A DNA stretch of 64,000 nucleotides from Brachyspira hyodysenteriae ATCC 27164 (GTDB taxonomy: Bacteria > Spirochaetota > Brachyspiria > Brachyspirales > Brachyspiraceae): the NCBI RefSeq assembly GCF_001676785.2, contig NZ_CP015910.2:372001-436000 (forward strand), written 5' to 3'. Shown one piece after another: positions 45,008-55,946 of this stretch. Every line of letters begins with the position of its first letter. Positions within the stretch are counted from its first letter, which is position 1. The notes below the pieces were generated by a model. It worked only from the letters and a program-made list of their open reading frames with translations. It ran no database searches and was not told where the DNA came from. Position numbers and translations under genes: made by a program.

Positions 45008-48000
45008 TTAATGTCCTGCAGTAGTTATAGTAGTAGTAATTTCCTCTGAAGGATTTTTTGTAGGAGGTATTTTTATAAGTCTTAAGTCAAACATAATCAT
45101 AAACATACAAGGTAAGAATATGAGTGTAAGCAAAGAAGCAAATAAAAGTCCATAAGCTAATGCCATAACTATAGGAATAATGATATCAGCTCTACCGCCT
45201 ATACCATAAACAGTAGGTAAAAGTCCTACAACTGTAGTAACAGTAGTTAAGAATACCGGACGAAGTCTCTGCTTAGCTCCGTCAACAATAGCCTTAGCAA
45301 CGCCTCTTTTACCTCCTTCAACACCTTCATCTATGATTTTGTTAATCAAGTCAACAAGTATAATACCATTGTTTACAACAACACCTGCCAAACCGATGAT
45401 ACCTACAACACCCATGAATGATAAAGGCATTTTGTGAATAGCGAATCCTAATAATACACCAATCAAACCGAATGGAATAATTATCATTATCATAATAGGC
45501 TGTATGAATCTGTTTAACTGAAGCAATAATACAATGTATACAAATATGAATGCCATAGCAAAACTGAATAATAATTGTTTTATAGCTTTCATAGTTTCTT
45601 TAGCTTCACCGCCGAACTCTAATTTTAAGCCTCTGTATTCTTTATTGAAATCTTTAAATCTTTCACTTACTGCTGCCATAACCTGCTGAGAAGTATTTTT
45701 TCCATATTCTATACCAGCTGTAATAGTTATTGTTCTTTCTCCATTATAGTGTTTTAATGTTGAAAGACCATTAGCTTTTTCTACTGATGCAATGTTTTTA
45801 AGATATATTAATCTTCCTTGAGAGTTAGGTATTAAAAGATCATTTAAATATTTAGCATCATAAGTAAACTGATCATCAAATACTACTCTGAAATCTAATT
45901 TATTTTCAAGTTCCTGTATATATGTAGCTTCAGTACCATAATATGCTGTTCTTACTTCATTAGCTACATTTGCTACGCTAACTCCAAGTTCTGCTATTTT
46001 ATTATAATCAAGCATAACTCTTAATTCTTCTTTACCTATTTTATCATCATCATCAATATCTATAACTCCAGGAACAGTAGCTAAAAATGCCTTGATTTCA
46101 TCTTTAGCTTTTTTAGCAAGTTCAGTGTCATTTCCTACTATTTTAATATCTACAGGATCACCAGGGTCAACAGAACCTTTAGTATTCATCATAAATATAG
46201 GAACTGTCTGTCTTATATCTGTTTTATCTATTTCCTGATTTATTAAAGCAACAAGCTCATCAGCTGTTCTAGTTCTTTCAGCAGCAGGAACTAAATAAAC
46301 CATAATACCTGCCAAACTTCCTTTTTCTTCAGAAACTATTTCTTGGTCAACCTGCTTACCTACAAGAGAGTATAAAGCAATAAGTTCTTCAGGTTTTACT
46401 ACTTTAGAAACAGCATCTTCTATTTTAGCAATCTGCTGAGTTGTAACTTCTTTTGTAGTACCTGTAGGCATTTCTATATTGATAACTATAGTATCAGCAC
46501 TTGTATCGTATATAAGTACGAAGTTTTTGAAACTGTTTTGTGCTAAGAATATAGAAGCTATAAACATAAGTATGAAAAATCCTATAACTATATATCTTAC
46601 ATGTATTAATTTCTCTAATATTGCACCGAAAGGTATTTTCATTTTATCGAATAAAGCATCTTTATCGAAATCAAGAGGATTTTTAAATTTACTTTTCTTT
46701 TTAGGTTTATAAGATTTATATTTATCTTCTTTATCCTGCAATTGGTTAGGAAGTATTAATACTGCCTGAAGCATACTAACAACAAGTGTAAATATAACGA
46801 TTCTTGGGAAAAGGTTTAATATTTTACCCATTATACCGCTGATTGTAAGCATAGGGAAGAATGCAGCAACAGTTGTAAGTGTTGAAGCAAGCATAGGCAT
46901 TACAACATCGGAAACGGCGAGCCTTGTAGCTTCAAGTCCTTTATATCCTGCCTGTTTAAAGTTGAATATATTTTCAGATACTACGATAGAGTTGTCTACT
47001 ATCATACCAAGTACCGTAATAATAGCAGCTAATGACATTGTATTGAATGTTATTCCTGCTACCTGCATATATATAAAACATGCAAACATAGTGAGTATCA
47101 TACCCAAACTTGTGAACATAGCACTTTTGAAATCCAAGAATATAATCAAAGTTATAAAGATGATTATAAATCCTTGAATAAGGTTTGAAGTTACAATACT
47201 TAAAAGTGATTTAATAGTTCTTGATTTATCACCCATAACGGATACTTGAATATTATCAGGAACTATATCAGCATTTTCAGCTAAATATTGATTCACTACA
47301 TCAATAGTTTTAAGAATGTCAGCATTTTCATTTTTTACAACTGACAAAGAATAACCAGCTGCTCTGTTTACTCTCATGTATACAGTTTTATCTTCAAAAC
47401 CTGATTTAACATTTGCTATATCATTAATTCTTACTCTCTGTCCATTGAATGTAGAACGAATTATAACATTACTTGCTTCCATAGGATCTTGGAATTCACC
47501 GTAAGTTACAACAGTTTGTTCCTTTCCGCCTGTTTCTATGTCACCGCCTGTAGCTCTTATGTTTCTTATGCTAAGTGCATTAACAACATCGCTTAAAGCT
47601 ATATAGTTTTGCTGCATTTTTATAGGATCAACATACACTTTAATTTCAGGGTCTGTTCTTCCATCAACTCTTATTTCAGATACGCCTTCAAGTCTTACAA
47701 GTTCATTTTCAAGTCTTTGGCTGAAATCAAATAATTCTCTTTCATCACCTTCCATACCTTCTTTGAAGTGTACAGCTAAAGTGTATATATCCATTTTATT
47801 AGGGTTTAAGTCATAAGTTGTAACTTCTTCAACATCTTCTGATAAATCCGGAACATTCTGCATTTGTCTGAATATTTCGTCTTTAACAGGCTGTCTATTT
47901 GGTATAGTTTCATCTAGTTTTACTAAAATAATTGCGGCATTTTCAATAATTGTTGTATTATATTCATCTATACCGGATATTCCCTGTAATTCTTCTTCTA

Positions 48001-48202
48001 TAGGTATAACAGCATTTTGTTCTACGTCAAGCGGAGTAGCACCGGGATATACTACAGATATTAACATCATATCCAAATCTGTAGATGGAATTGATTCTTT
48101 TCTTAGGTTAAAGTAGTAGTAGCCTCCTACAAATAATATGGCCATTACTATTATATTTACAAGCATCGTTTTTTTGGCAAAAAATACTATAATTCTTTCC
48201 AT
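45008..48202 (-). CDS. RND-family efflux transporter (AcrB-like)
   Basis: 1064 residues with the RND layout: a first membrane span at residues 10-30, a large periplasmic loop, five spans, an internal repeat of the same, and a short tail ending TTTITTAGH. The proton-relay region reads LGMIVDNSIVVSENIF, with one Asp where AcrB has two. GLAGVVVNNGIILVDLI is in the matching second half. It pumps substrates (drugs, bile compounds or others) using proton flow. TolC-like and TetR genes lie upstream. Confidence 0.9.
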   Translation of the reverse strand: MERIIVFFAKKTMLVNIIVMAILFVGGYYYFNLRKESIPSTDLDMMLISVVYPGATPLDVEQNAVIPIEEELQGISGIDEYNTTIIENAAIILVKLDETIPNRQPVKDEIFRQMQNVPDLSEDVEEVTTYDLNPNKMDIYTLAVHFKEGMEGDERELFDFSQRLENELVRLEGVSEIRVDGRTDPEIKVYVDPIKMQQNYIALSDVVNALSIRNIRATGGDIETGGKEQTVVTYGEFQDPMEASNVIIRSTFNGQRVRINDIANVKSGFEDKTVYMRVNRAAGYSLSVVKNENADILKTIDVVNQYLAENADIVPDNIQVSVMGDKSRTIKSLLSIVTSNLIQGFIIIFITLIIFLDFKSAMFTSLGMILTMFACFIYMQVAGITFNTMSLAAIITVLGMIVDNSIVVSENIFNFKQAGYKGLEATRLAVSDVVMPMLASTLTTVAAFFPMLTISGIMGKILNLFPRIVIFTLVVSMLQAVLILPNQLQDKEDKYKSYKPKKKSKFKNPLDFDKDALFDKMKIPFGAILEKLIHVRYIVIGFFILMFIASIFLAQNSFKNFVLIYDTSADTIVINIEMPTGTTKEVTTQQIAKIEDAVSKVVKPEELIALYSLVGKQVDQEIVSEEKGSLAGIMVYLVPAAERTRTADELVALINQEIDKTDIRQTVPIFMMNTKGSVDPGDPVDIKIVGNDTELAKKAKDEIKAFLATVPGVIDIDDDDKIGKEELRVMLDYNKIAELGVSVANVANEVRTAYYGTEATYIQELENKLDFRVVFDDQFTYDAKYLNDLLIPNSQGRLIYLKNIASVEKANGLSTLKHYNGERTITITAGIEYGKNTSQQVMAAVSERFKDFNKEYRGLKLEFGGEAKETMKAIKQLLFSFAMAFIFVYIVLLLQLNRFIQPIMIMIIIPFGLIGVLLGFAIHKMPLSFMGVVGIIGLAGVVVNNGIILVDLINKIIDEGVEGGKRGVAKAIVDGAKQRLRPVFLTTVTTVVGLLPTVYGIGGRADIIIPIVMALAYGLLFASLLTLIFLPCMFMIMFDLRLIKIPPTKNPSEEITTTITTAGH

Positions 48203-48255
48203 ATATTGCTTAATCTCCTCTTTTTTATATGTATTAATGTAAATAAAGATTTTGT

Positions 48256-48294
48256 TATTAGAGGGGTTAATTTTTTATTAATTAACCCCCTAAT
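48256..48294 (-). promoter_or_regulatory. strong hairpin between tolC-like and RND genes
   Basis: TTATTAGAGGGGTTAATT pairs with AATTAACCCCCTAATAA (one bulged A). The G/C-rich stem lies about 60 bases after the TolC-like stop and 54 bases before the RND start. Without a T-run it may set the expression ratio between the two genes rather than end transcription. Confidence 0.5.
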
Positions 48295-48353
48295 AAATAT
48301 TTTTATCCCTCTAAAATCCTTATTGAAAGTTGCTAATTAAAAAATTATTTATT

Positions 48354-49808
48354 TTATTCATAATCTATGGCAAGCAAAGCTCTGTAATCAAATATAGTCG
48401 TTATAAATTCGTACTGAAGATTCAAAAGCTCTGTCTGAGTAGCTACAAGTTCCAACCTTGATGTAAGTAAATCATCGATTTCTAAACGTCCTTGATCAAG
48501 TTTTTGAAGCTGAGTAGCTATTCTTGAATTAATTGCTCTTATCTGCATTTGTTTGCTTGCTATTAAATTTTTGTAAGCATTAAATTTAGAAATATATGTC
48601 TGTAATTGAGTATTAAAATCTTTTTCTAATTGATCATATTGAGCTATTATTCCATATAATGAGTTTTCAGCCATTTGATATTGTGCTTTATTTGCTCTGT
48701 TTCCTAATGGATAAGAGAACTGCACTCCGGCAAAGAAATCAACATTTGTCATACTGCCGAAAGATTTAAAATATCCTTCAGTATTAGGACTAAGACCATT
48801 AAGACTTACACTTCCTACAAAGTCTAAATTAGGTAATGTACCGTTTTTCATAGCATCAAGAGTATATTCAGCTCTTATTTTAGATTGATATGCTATTTGT
48901 CCGTTTATACTATCAGCGAAAGGAACTGCCTCCATCTGCATATTGCTTCCTAAATCTAAATAAGCATCCCAAGTAGTATGATCCGGCTTTATATTAGTTA
49001 CAGGCATAAAGAAACTTACAGTTGCTAAAAGACTATCTAAGTAAACCTGATTCTGTGCATAATAATCACTGTAAACCATAGTTTGTGTTCTTGCGTTCTG
49101 ATAAGAGTCATTATCTATAAGTCCGTTATTGTATCTGTCTCTCATCTGATTTTCAAATCTTTTAGCAGTTATATACATGTTTCTGTAATAAGCAAGAAGT
49201 TTTTCGTACATTATCCATTGATAATAAATTTTCTGATATGAAACAATAACGCTGGCATCATCTAATTTTCTTTGAAGCTTAGCTATAGCAAGAGCATATT
49301 CAGCATCTTTTATAGGATATTTATCTAAAGTACCGAAAAAATTTCTTAAAAGAGGCTGAGTTACTTCTAATGTTAATGAAGGCTGATAATTATTAAAATC
49401 TACAGACTGACCTCCAGGCATATTTAATTTACCGCCTAAAAAAGAAGTATGAGTTAAATTAACAGACCATTTAGTTCCTGTATAAGGTATTAAAGAACCT
49501 AGTCCAATTCCAGCCTGTATTCCTGCGGCATTGACACTTGGGCTAGCTGTAGTACTAGTGTATCCGCTTGATAAACTTCCGTATTTACCTACTGCTCCAA
49601 ACTGTGCAGATAAATTTACATCTCCTGAACTTTCAGCACTAAGTAAATTCATCTGAGCATTAGTTTCTGTTACAGCATTTATTTTTAGTTCTGGTATTTG
49701 ATCTCTTATAGTTTCCATATAAGCAGCATAAGTCAAAGTATTTGTTTGACCATATAAAATATTTATAAATACAATAGAACATAAAATTATTTTAACACTT
49801 ATTTTCAT
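48354..49808 (-). CDS. TolC-like outer-membrane efflux protein
   Basis: 484 residues with a signal peptide (ISVKIILCSIVFINILYGQT). The two-repeat helical hairpin structure of the outer membrane efflux family is visible: SLTLEVTQPLLRNFFGTLDK in the first repeat and VQFSYPLGNRANKAQYQMAE in the second, then long helices (LDQGRLEIDDLLTSRLELVA). It forms the outer-membrane exit duct for pumps. It lies between the TetR and RND genes. No adaptor gene is nearby. Confidence 0.9.
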   Translation of the reverse strand: MKISVKIILCSIVFINILYGQTNTLTYAAYMETIRDQIPELKINAVTETNAQMNLLSAESSGDVNLSAQFGAVGKYGSLSSGYTSTTASPSVNAAGIQAGIGLGSLIPYTGTKWSVNLTHTSFLGGKLNMPGGQSVDFNNYQPSLTLEVTQPLLRNFFGTLDKYPIKDAEYALAIAKLQRKLDDASVIVSYQKIYYQWIMYEKLLAYYRNMYITAKRFENQMRDRYNNGLIDNDSYQNARTQTMVYSDYYAQNQVYLDSLLATVSFFMPVTNIKPDHTTWDAYLDLGSNMQMEAVPFADSINGQIAYQSKIRAEYTLDAMKNGTLPNLDFVGSVSLNGLSPNTEGYFKSFGSMTNVDFFAGVQFSYPLGNRANKAQYQMAENSLYGIIAQYDQLEKDFNTQLQTYISKFNAYKNLIASKQMQIRAINSRIATQLQKLDQGRLEIDDLLTSRLELVATQTELLNLQYEFITTIFDYRALLAIDYE

Positions 49809-49876
49809 TTACTCTCCTTATCGCATCAAATCATAGAATATTAGCTCTTATTATTTAATTCATTTGATAAAAAATA

Positions 49877-50605
49877 TTAATTTTTAAAGCTGTATTTGTG
49901 TATGTTTTTACTTCCAAGCAAAAGCAGCAATGTTTTATATAATGTGTCAATTAAATTATCCAAATTCACATCTAATGTTCTTCCTGCTTCTCCATGGTAT
50001 ATATTTTCTTCATCTCCTTTGTAATAGTATAGCTTTCTGTCTAGGTTATAATATTTATTTAATATTAATTCGTTTCCTATTCCTGATGCTGCCACTATCA
50101 TCTGCATATAAATGTCTTGAGGATCTATTACCGGATTGAAATATTTTTCATCAATTTTCTTATCTATGAATATTAACAGTTCTGAAAACCAATAATTTAA
50201 TACAAGGTCTTTATTTATATTATCTTTCAATTTCTGCATTCTTTCTTTACTGTTAAAAAACATAGCCTGCAATTCAAACATTATCTTTCCAAATTCCTTG
50301 GCTGTTATAAAGAAAAATTTTCTAAAAGCATCGAATAATTCAAATATAGCTTTTTCAGGTTCATCATAATAATTTTCTATAATATCTCTAGGATTTACTT
50401 CAGTTTTATTGCTGTTAATCAATGCTATTACAATTTCATCTATATTTGAATAATATTTGTAAACACCTCCTTGACTTAAACCTGACTCTTTAACAATATC
50501 TTTCATTCTTACACTATATGCAGGCTTCTTAAAAAATACACTCATAGCTGCATCTAGTATTATCTTCCTTTTGTTCTCAAAATATTCTTGATTTACTTTA
50601 GGCAT
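49877..50605 (-). CDS. TetR-family transcriptional regulator
   Basis: 242 residues from the ATG at 50605; an upstream open stretch to 50755 has no good start and covers the likely operator. The N-terminal helix-turn-helix is clear (KRKIILDAAMSVFFKKPAYS, then MKDIVKESGLSQGGVYKYYS). The C-terminal ~180 residues are a helical ligand-binding domain without further recognition. As first gene before tolC-like and RND, it probably represses the efflux locus and itself. Confidence 0.85.
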   Translation of the reverse strand: MPKVNQEYFENKRKIILDAAMSVFFKKPAYSVRMKDIVKESGLSQGGVYKYYSNIDEIVIALINSNKTEVNPRDIIENYYDEPEKAIFELFDAFRKFFFITAKEFGKIMFELQAMFFNSKERMQKLKDNINKDLVLNYWFSELLIFIDKKIDEKYFNPVIDPQDIYMQMIVAASGIGNELILNKYYNLDRKLYYYKGDEENIYHGEAGRTLDVNLDNLIDTLYKTLLLLLGSKNIHKYSFKN

Positions 50606-50649
50606 TGTATTATTTTGGTGTTCACCTCGTACTTGAAAAATTAATATGA

Positions 50650-50681
50650 AAATAAAAACGATACTAGTGTCATTTTTATTT
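50650..50681. promoter_or_regulatory. 32-bp near-perfect palindrome, likely TetR operator
   Basis: Half-sites 50650-50665 and 50666-50681 are complementary at 14 of 16 positions and are centred on ACTAGT. It lies 45 bases upstream of the TetR start codon, the usual position of an autorepressor operator. Confidence 0.6.
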
Positions 50682-50900
50682 GTGAAATACATATTATTAC
50701 AATTATTTTTTATTGTCAATATATTTTGTATAGGAAATTTACGATTTTTATACACAATTTGTTAAACTCAATCAAAAAAACAGCTATATACAACATTTGC
50801 TACATAAAATATTTGTAATTAACTATTGTAAATATTTATATTTAGTTTAAAATTAGAACATAAAATGACTTCAATATTTTTTTAATGGAGTTTTATTATC

Positions 50901-51236
50901 ATGGAAGTAAATATCAAAGAGTTAGAGAATAACACTGTAATATTGAAATTGGATGGAGATATTGATGTTTATACCTCATCTGATTTAAAAGATTCTATTT
51001 TTTCACAAATAGAACTTGGAGCAAAAAAAATAATAATAGATATGGAAGATGTCTATTATATAGATAGTAGTGGAATAGGGGTATTTATTTCGGCACTTGG
51101 TACATTTAAGAAGGTAAATGGTAAAATATGCTTTGTAAAAGTTACAGATCCTGTTAAAAAGGTGTTTGAACTTACTAAAATTAATAGTTTTTTCCCTGTA
51201 TTTACAACAGAAACTGAAGCTTTGGCTAATTTTTAA
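50901..51236 (+). CDS. STAS-domain anti-sigma factor antagonist
   Basis: 111 residues, a single STAS domain. VILKLDGDIDVYTSSDLKDS at the start and DMEDVYYIDSSGIGVFISAL, with the phosphorylatable serine in DSSG, identify the SpoIIAA/RsbV-type family. Such proteins release sigma factors, or other partners, from anti-sigma kinases according to phosphorylation. AATGGAG lies upstream. No kinase is adjacent; the GHKL-like protein near 14023 is one possible partner but there is no direct evidence. Confidence 0.88.
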   Translation: MEVNIKELENNTVILKLDGDIDVYTSSDLKDSIFSQIELGAKKIIIDMEDVYYIDSSGIGVFISALGTFKKVNGKICFVKVTDPVKKVFELTKINSFFPVFTTETEALANF

Positions 51237-51397
51237 TTTATTTTGAATTTTTAATATAAATTAAATTTAGATAAAATAAAAAAATAAGCTGCAATAATAG
51301 TTGATTTTTTATTTAATAGTTATAAAATTATTACAATTTATAATAAATATTTTTATCATTTTTATGAAATTTGTATACAAGGTAGTAATTGTTTATT

Positions 51398-52309
51398 ATG
51401 ATTAAAGAATTATTTTTGCTTAGGAAAGTTTTTATATTAACTTTAATATTAAGCTGTGTATTTTCTGTCAATGTTCTTTACGGTGCTGAAACTATTAATG
51501 ATTATATAATGGAAGAGATAACTGATAATACTTCCCATCCATTCTATACAATTCCTATAAAATTTGGAAAATACATTGATTTTGATTTTAAAATAACAAA
51601 ACATATAATATTGGTAACTTTAGCGGGTATTTTATCTGTATGCAGTATGAAATATTTAGCTCATAAACTTAAACGTCCTTTAAATAGACCTACATATTTA
51701 CAAAGTATATTAGAAGGTTTGATAGATTATATGAATAAGGATGTTATCGGTGCTACTTTAGGAGAAGAGGGTAAGAAATATGTACCTTTTTGTCTTACAG
51801 TATTTTTATTCGTATTATTTTCAAATATATTAGGACTTATACCGGCATCCATTAAATTTCCTACAGAAGACGGAAATCATTCTTATATAGCAGGAGGACT
51901 TGGAGCTAATATAGGATTCACTGCTGCTATAGCTATAGTTGTATTTATAGTTTATATTGTTGCTGGAATAAGAAAAAAAGGCATAATAAAATATTGGACT
52001 TCTTTGGTGCCTAAAGGTTTGCCTATACCTTTAATACCTATAATATGGGTATTAGAGTTTATTACATTATTCAACAGAGCTTTTGCTCTTGCGATTCGTT
52101 TATTTGCAAACATAACAGGCGGGCATATAATGATGATAGTTATACCGTATTTGATAGTAATGTCTGGTACATTATTAGTTTCCCCATTTGCGGTATTATT
52201 CTTAGGATTCATATATGTTCTTGAAATGTTTGTAGCAGTTTTACAGGCTTATATATTCTCATTATTATCAGCAGTTTATATTGGAATTGCTATTAGTGAT
52301 GAGCATTAA
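51398..52309 (+). CDS. atpB: F-type ATP synthase subunit a
   Basis: 303 residues from the ATG at 51398 (a TTG at 51389 is closer to AAGGTAG and adds MFI; either is possible). It starts with a hydrophobic, signal-like segment. The essential arginine lies in FALAIRLFANITGGHIMM, near residue 230. Subunit a forms the half-channels for the coupling ion next to the c-ring in the inner membrane. It is the first gene of the atp cluster. Confidence 0.92.
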   Translation: MIKELFLLRKVFILTLILSCVFSVNVLYGAETINDYIMEEITDNTSHPFYTIPIKFGKYIDFDFKITKHIILVTLAGILSVCSMKYLAHKLKRPLNRPTYLQSILEGLIDYMNKDVIGATLGEEGKKYVPFCLTVFLFVLFSNILGLIPASIKFPTEDGNHSYIAGGLGANIGFTAAIAIVVFIVYIVAGIRKKGIIKYWTSLVPKGLPIPLIPIIWVLEFITLFNRAFALAIRLFANITGGHIMMIVIPYLIVMSGTLLVSPFAVLFLGFIYVLEMFVAVLQAYIFSLLSAVYIGIAISDEH

Positions 52310-52330
52310 TTATAAATAAAATTATCATAA

Positions 52331-52567
<237 letters not shown>

Positions 52568-52602
52568 TACAGATAGTAAATAATTGATTTGGAGGTATAT
52601 GT

Positions 52603-53106
52603 ATGGCACTTTTAAAAATAGATCCTGGTATTATAATCTGGACTTGGATCACATTTTTACTAGTTCTTGCTATATTAGGTGCTTCTACTTGGAAAATAAT
52701 TTTGAAGGGTTTGAATGCTCGTGCTGACAAGATACAAGAAGATTTGGAAGAGGCTGAGAAAACTAGAGAAAATGCTAAAAAATCTTTGGCAGCATATAGA
52801 GAGCAAATTGATAATGCTAAGGTTGAAGCTAGTGCTATTATAGAAAATGCCAGAGTTGAGGCTAATAGGATTAGAGATAAAATTATTAATAATGCTAGAG
52901 AGGAAGCAGAACTTAATAAAAACAAAATTATGTCTGAAATAGACAGATCTAAAGAAGAGGCTATGAATAGTGTAAAAAAACAGGCACTTGATATTGCTGT
53001 TGTTATGGCAGAAACTATTCTTAAGAGAAACATTAATAAAGAAGATAATCAGGCTTTGATTAATGAATTTATTAATAATGCAAATAAAGAAAACAGTCAG
53101 AAATGA
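52603..53106 (+). CDS. atpF: F-type ATP synthase subunit b
   Basis: 167 residues: one N-terminal membrane span (IIWTWITFLLVLAILGAS) followed by a long charged coiled coil (LEEAEKTRENAKKSLAAYRE), the shape of subunit b. It forms the peripheral stalk that holds F1 to F0. GGAGG precedes the ATG. Only one b-type gene is seen. Confidence 0.93.
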   Translation: MALLKIDPGIIIWTWITFLLVLAILGASTWKIILKGLNARADKIQEDLEEAEKTRENAKKSLAAYREQIDNAKVEASAIIENARVEANRIRDKIINNAREEAELNKNKIMSEIDRSKEEAMNSVKKQALDIAVVMAETILKRNINKEDNQALINEFINNANKENSQK

Positions 53107-53142
53107 TGATATTTAAGAATTTTTAGGAAGTAAATTAATCTT

Positions 53143-53691
53143 ATGAAAGAAAGTGATAAGCTGCAAATATTAAAACCTACAGCTAGTGCTATATTTGATA
53201 TAGCTAGAGAGCTTGGAATGATAAAAGAAATATATAATGAACTTTCAGAATGTTCAAAATTATTTCAGGATATTGATATAAAAAAATATTTTTTTGATAA
53301 ATCAATTTCTAAAAAAGATAAAAAAGAATTAATAGATAAAAGATTAAAACCAATACTTTCTAAAGAAACTTATGCTTTTGTATCTATATTAACAGAACAT
53401 GATAGTATAGATGTTCTGCCGGATATTGTTGCTTTGTATAAAGAGATAGCTGATGATTATAGTAATATAGTCAGAGTTCGTATTATTACAGCAAGTACTA
53501 TTGATGATAAAACAGTAGAAGATATTATTCAAACAGTTAAATGTTTTTCCAGCAATGAAATATCCTATGAAACTATAGTTGATGAAAATATTATAGGCGG
53601 AATAATAGTATATATTGGCTCTGTAGTTTATGATTATAGTATAAAAAAACAAATAGATTTATTGCAAAGTAAATTTACCTATGGTAATTAA
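53143..53691 (+). CDS. atpH: F-type ATP synthase subunit delta, copy 1
   Basis: 182 residues, the usual delta/OSCP size. The C-terminal family signature is present: [20 protein letters not shown] followed by IKKQIDLLQ. The N-terminal domain is helical ([20 protein letters not shown]). Delta links the peripheral stalk to the top of F1. A second delta-like gene follows immediately, which is unusual. Confidence 0.85.
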
Positions 53692-53716
53692 TTAAACATT
53701 ATAGGAGTTGTATAAT

Positions 53717-54358
53717 ATGGATCCTATTGCTGAAAACATTTTAAGTGATCTCAAGAAAGAAGTTCTTAGAGAGGTTACAAGAGAAAAGGCAAGTAGATTT
53801 AGCCGTATTGTAAAAAATGAATCTAGTGCCAAAAATTATGCAAAGGCTATGTTTGATATTGCTTCAGATATAGGTAAAATAGAGGTAATTAAAAGCGATT
53901 TGAATGTTGTTTATTCATCTTTGCTTGTTGATAATGATATATTTAATTTTTTTAAATCTAGTTTCATAGACGGACATTTAAGAATGCGTATATTAAAAAA
54001 AATATATGCAGATAAGATTTTAGAAGAAACATTTAATCTTATTGCTATCTTAGTAGAAAGAGATATGATTAATATTTTATTTGCAATAATAGTAGAGTAT
54101 GAAAACTTATGCAATGAATATTATAATATAATTGTAGTGAAAATTACAACTGCATCAAATATGACAGATACAGAAGATATGAATAAACTTAAAGATCATA
54201 TTACGAATATGATATCAGATAAAGACATACATTTTACATTTAATATAGATGAAAATATAATAGGCGGTGTGGTAATAGAGGTAGAAGATGTTGTATATGA
54301 CTATAGTGTAAGAAGACTGCTTACCGAATTGAAATCTTCTATTTCTGAAAATAATTGA
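53717..54358 (+). CDS. F-type ATP synthase subunit delta-like protein, copy 2
   Basis: 213 residues from the ATG at 53717 (AGGAG 9 bases upstream; a TTG at 53708 abuts that site). It has the same domain pattern as the preceding gene: [20 protein letters not shown] in the N-terminal domain and [20 protein letters not shown] at the C terminus. It has about 35 extra charged residues at the N terminus. The two delta genes are clearly homologous but diverged. Its position between atpH and atpA suggests it is part of the complex. Confidence 0.8.
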   Translation: MDPIAENILSDLKKEVLREVTREKASRFSRIVKNESSAKNYAKAMFDIASDIGKIEVIKSDLNVVYSSLLVDNDIFNFFKSSFIDGHLRMRILKKIYADKILEETFNLIAILVERDMINILFAIIVEYENLCNEYYNIIVVKITTASNMTDTEDMNKLKDHITNMISDKDIHFTFNIDENIIGGVVIEVEDVVYDYSVRRLLTELKSSISENN

Positions 54359-54384
54359 TACATTTTATATTTGAGGAATTGCTT

Positions 54385-55884
54385 ATGAATATAAAAGCTA
54401 GTGAAATTGCAGCGGTTCTTAAAGAGGAGATTAAGAATTATAAAGCTGATTTTACTCCTAATGAAGTTGGAGTGGTTGTAGAGGTTGGAGATGGTATAGC
54501 TAGAATCATTGGGCTTCCACATGTTATGGCTAATGAAATGATACTTTTTGAAAGCGGTGCTGTTGGTCTTGCTTTTAACTTGGAAGAAGAAACTATTGGT
54601 GCTATAGTTCTAGGTGATTATTACGGAATTAAAGAAGGAAGTAAAGTAAGCAGGCTTAAAAGAATATTAGAAGTACCTGTAGGAGATGCATTACTTGGAA
54701 GAGTTGTTAATCCTTTGGGTGTACCTATAGACGGACATGGTGAGATAACTACTGATAAAAGGAGAGTAATAGAATTTCCTGCACCAGGTATTGCTGACAG
54801 ACAAGCAGTAAAACAGCCTCTTCAAACAGGTATTAAAGCTATTGACTCTATGACTCCTATAGGAAGAGGTCAAAGACAGCTTATCATCGGCGACAGAGGT
54901 ACAGGTAAAACTTCCATTGCTCTTGATGCTATAATTAATCAAAAAGGTACAGGTGTTATATGTATTTATGTAGCAATAGGACAGAAGGCTTCTACTGTTG
55001 CTGGTGTTGTTGATACATTAAGACAGCATGGAGCATTAGAATACACTATAGTAGTTGCGGCAACTGCAGCTGATTCTGCTCCGCTTCAATACATAGCTCC
55101 TTATGCCGGATGTGCTATGGCAGAATATTTTATGTATGAACAGAAAAAAGATACATTGATTATATATGATGACTTAACTAAGCAGGCTAATGCTTACAGA
55201 CAGATATCATTACTTTTAAGAAGACCTCCTGGAAGGGAAGCTTTTCCTGGTGATGTATTCTACTTGCATTCAAGACTTCTTGAAAGAGCTGCAAAACTTA
55301 GTGATGAATTGGGAGGCGGTTCTTTAACAGCTCTTCCTATAATAGAAACTCAGGATAATGAGGTATCTGCTTATATTCCTACTAACGTTATTTCTATTAC
55401 TGACGGACAGATATATTTGCTTACTAGTTTATTTATGAGCGGTGTTCGTCCGGCAATTGATGTAGGTATATCAGTTTCCCGTGTAGGCGGTAATGCTCAG
55501 ACTAAAGCTATGAAAAAGGTTGCTGGTACTTTAAGACTTGACCTTGCTTCTTACAGATCTTTAGAGGCATTCTCTCAGCTTGGTATTGGACTTGATAAAG
55601 CTACTTTGGCACAATTAGACAGAGGTGCTAAAATGGTTGAATTGTTAAAACAAAAACAATACAGTCCTATACCTTTTGAAGAACAGGTAGTTGTTATATT
55701 TGCTGCTACTAAAGGTTTCTTGGATAATATTGAAGTTGATAGAGTTCATGAATTTGAGTGGAGACTTCTTCAATATATGAGAGCTGATAAGCAGAATATA
55801 CTTGATGATATTAGAGAGAAAAAAGATATAGAAGATATGGACGGACTTTATAAAATCATAGAAGAGTTCAAATCTAAGTTCTAA
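54385..55884 (+). CDS. atpA: F-type ATP synthase subunit alpha
   Basis: 499 residues from the ATG at 54385 with GAGGAATT upstream; an in-frame ATG at 54355 overlaps the delta gene. Walker A is [13 protein letters not shown], and the alpha signature [20 protein letters not shown] is present, as are [18 protein letters not shown] and [20 protein letters not shown]. Alpha forms the non-catalytic nucleotide sites of the F1 hexamer. Its catalytic partner beta is not in the cluster. Confidence 0.97.
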   Translation: MNIKASEIAAVLKEEIKNYKADFTPNEVGVVVEVGDGIARIIGLPHVMANEMILFESGAVGLAFNLEEETIGAIVLGDYYGIKEGSKVSRLKRILEVPVGDALLGRVVNPLGVPIDGHGEITTDKRRVIEFPAPGIADRQAVKQPLQTGIKAIDSMTPIGRGQRQLIIGDRGTGKTSIALDAIINQKGTGVICIYVAIGQKASTVAGVVDTLRQHGALEYTIVVAATAADSAPLQYIAPYAGCAMAEYFMYEQKKDTLIIYDDLTKQANAYRQISLLLRRPPGREAFPGDVFYLHSRLLERAAKLSDELGGGSLTALPIIETQDNEVSAYIPTNVISITDGQIYLLTSLFMSGVRPAIDVGISVSRVGGNAQTKAMKKVAGTLRLDLASYRSLEAFSQLGIGLDKATLAQLDRGAKMVELLKQKQYSPIPFEEQVVVIFAATKGFLDNIEVDRVHEFEWRLLQYMRADKQNILDDIREKKDIEDMDGLYKIIEEFKSKF

Positions 55885-55946
55885 TTTTTATATTATATGA
55901 TTATATAAATTAGTCTTGGCAATTCTATTGATTTGGGGTTTTTATT

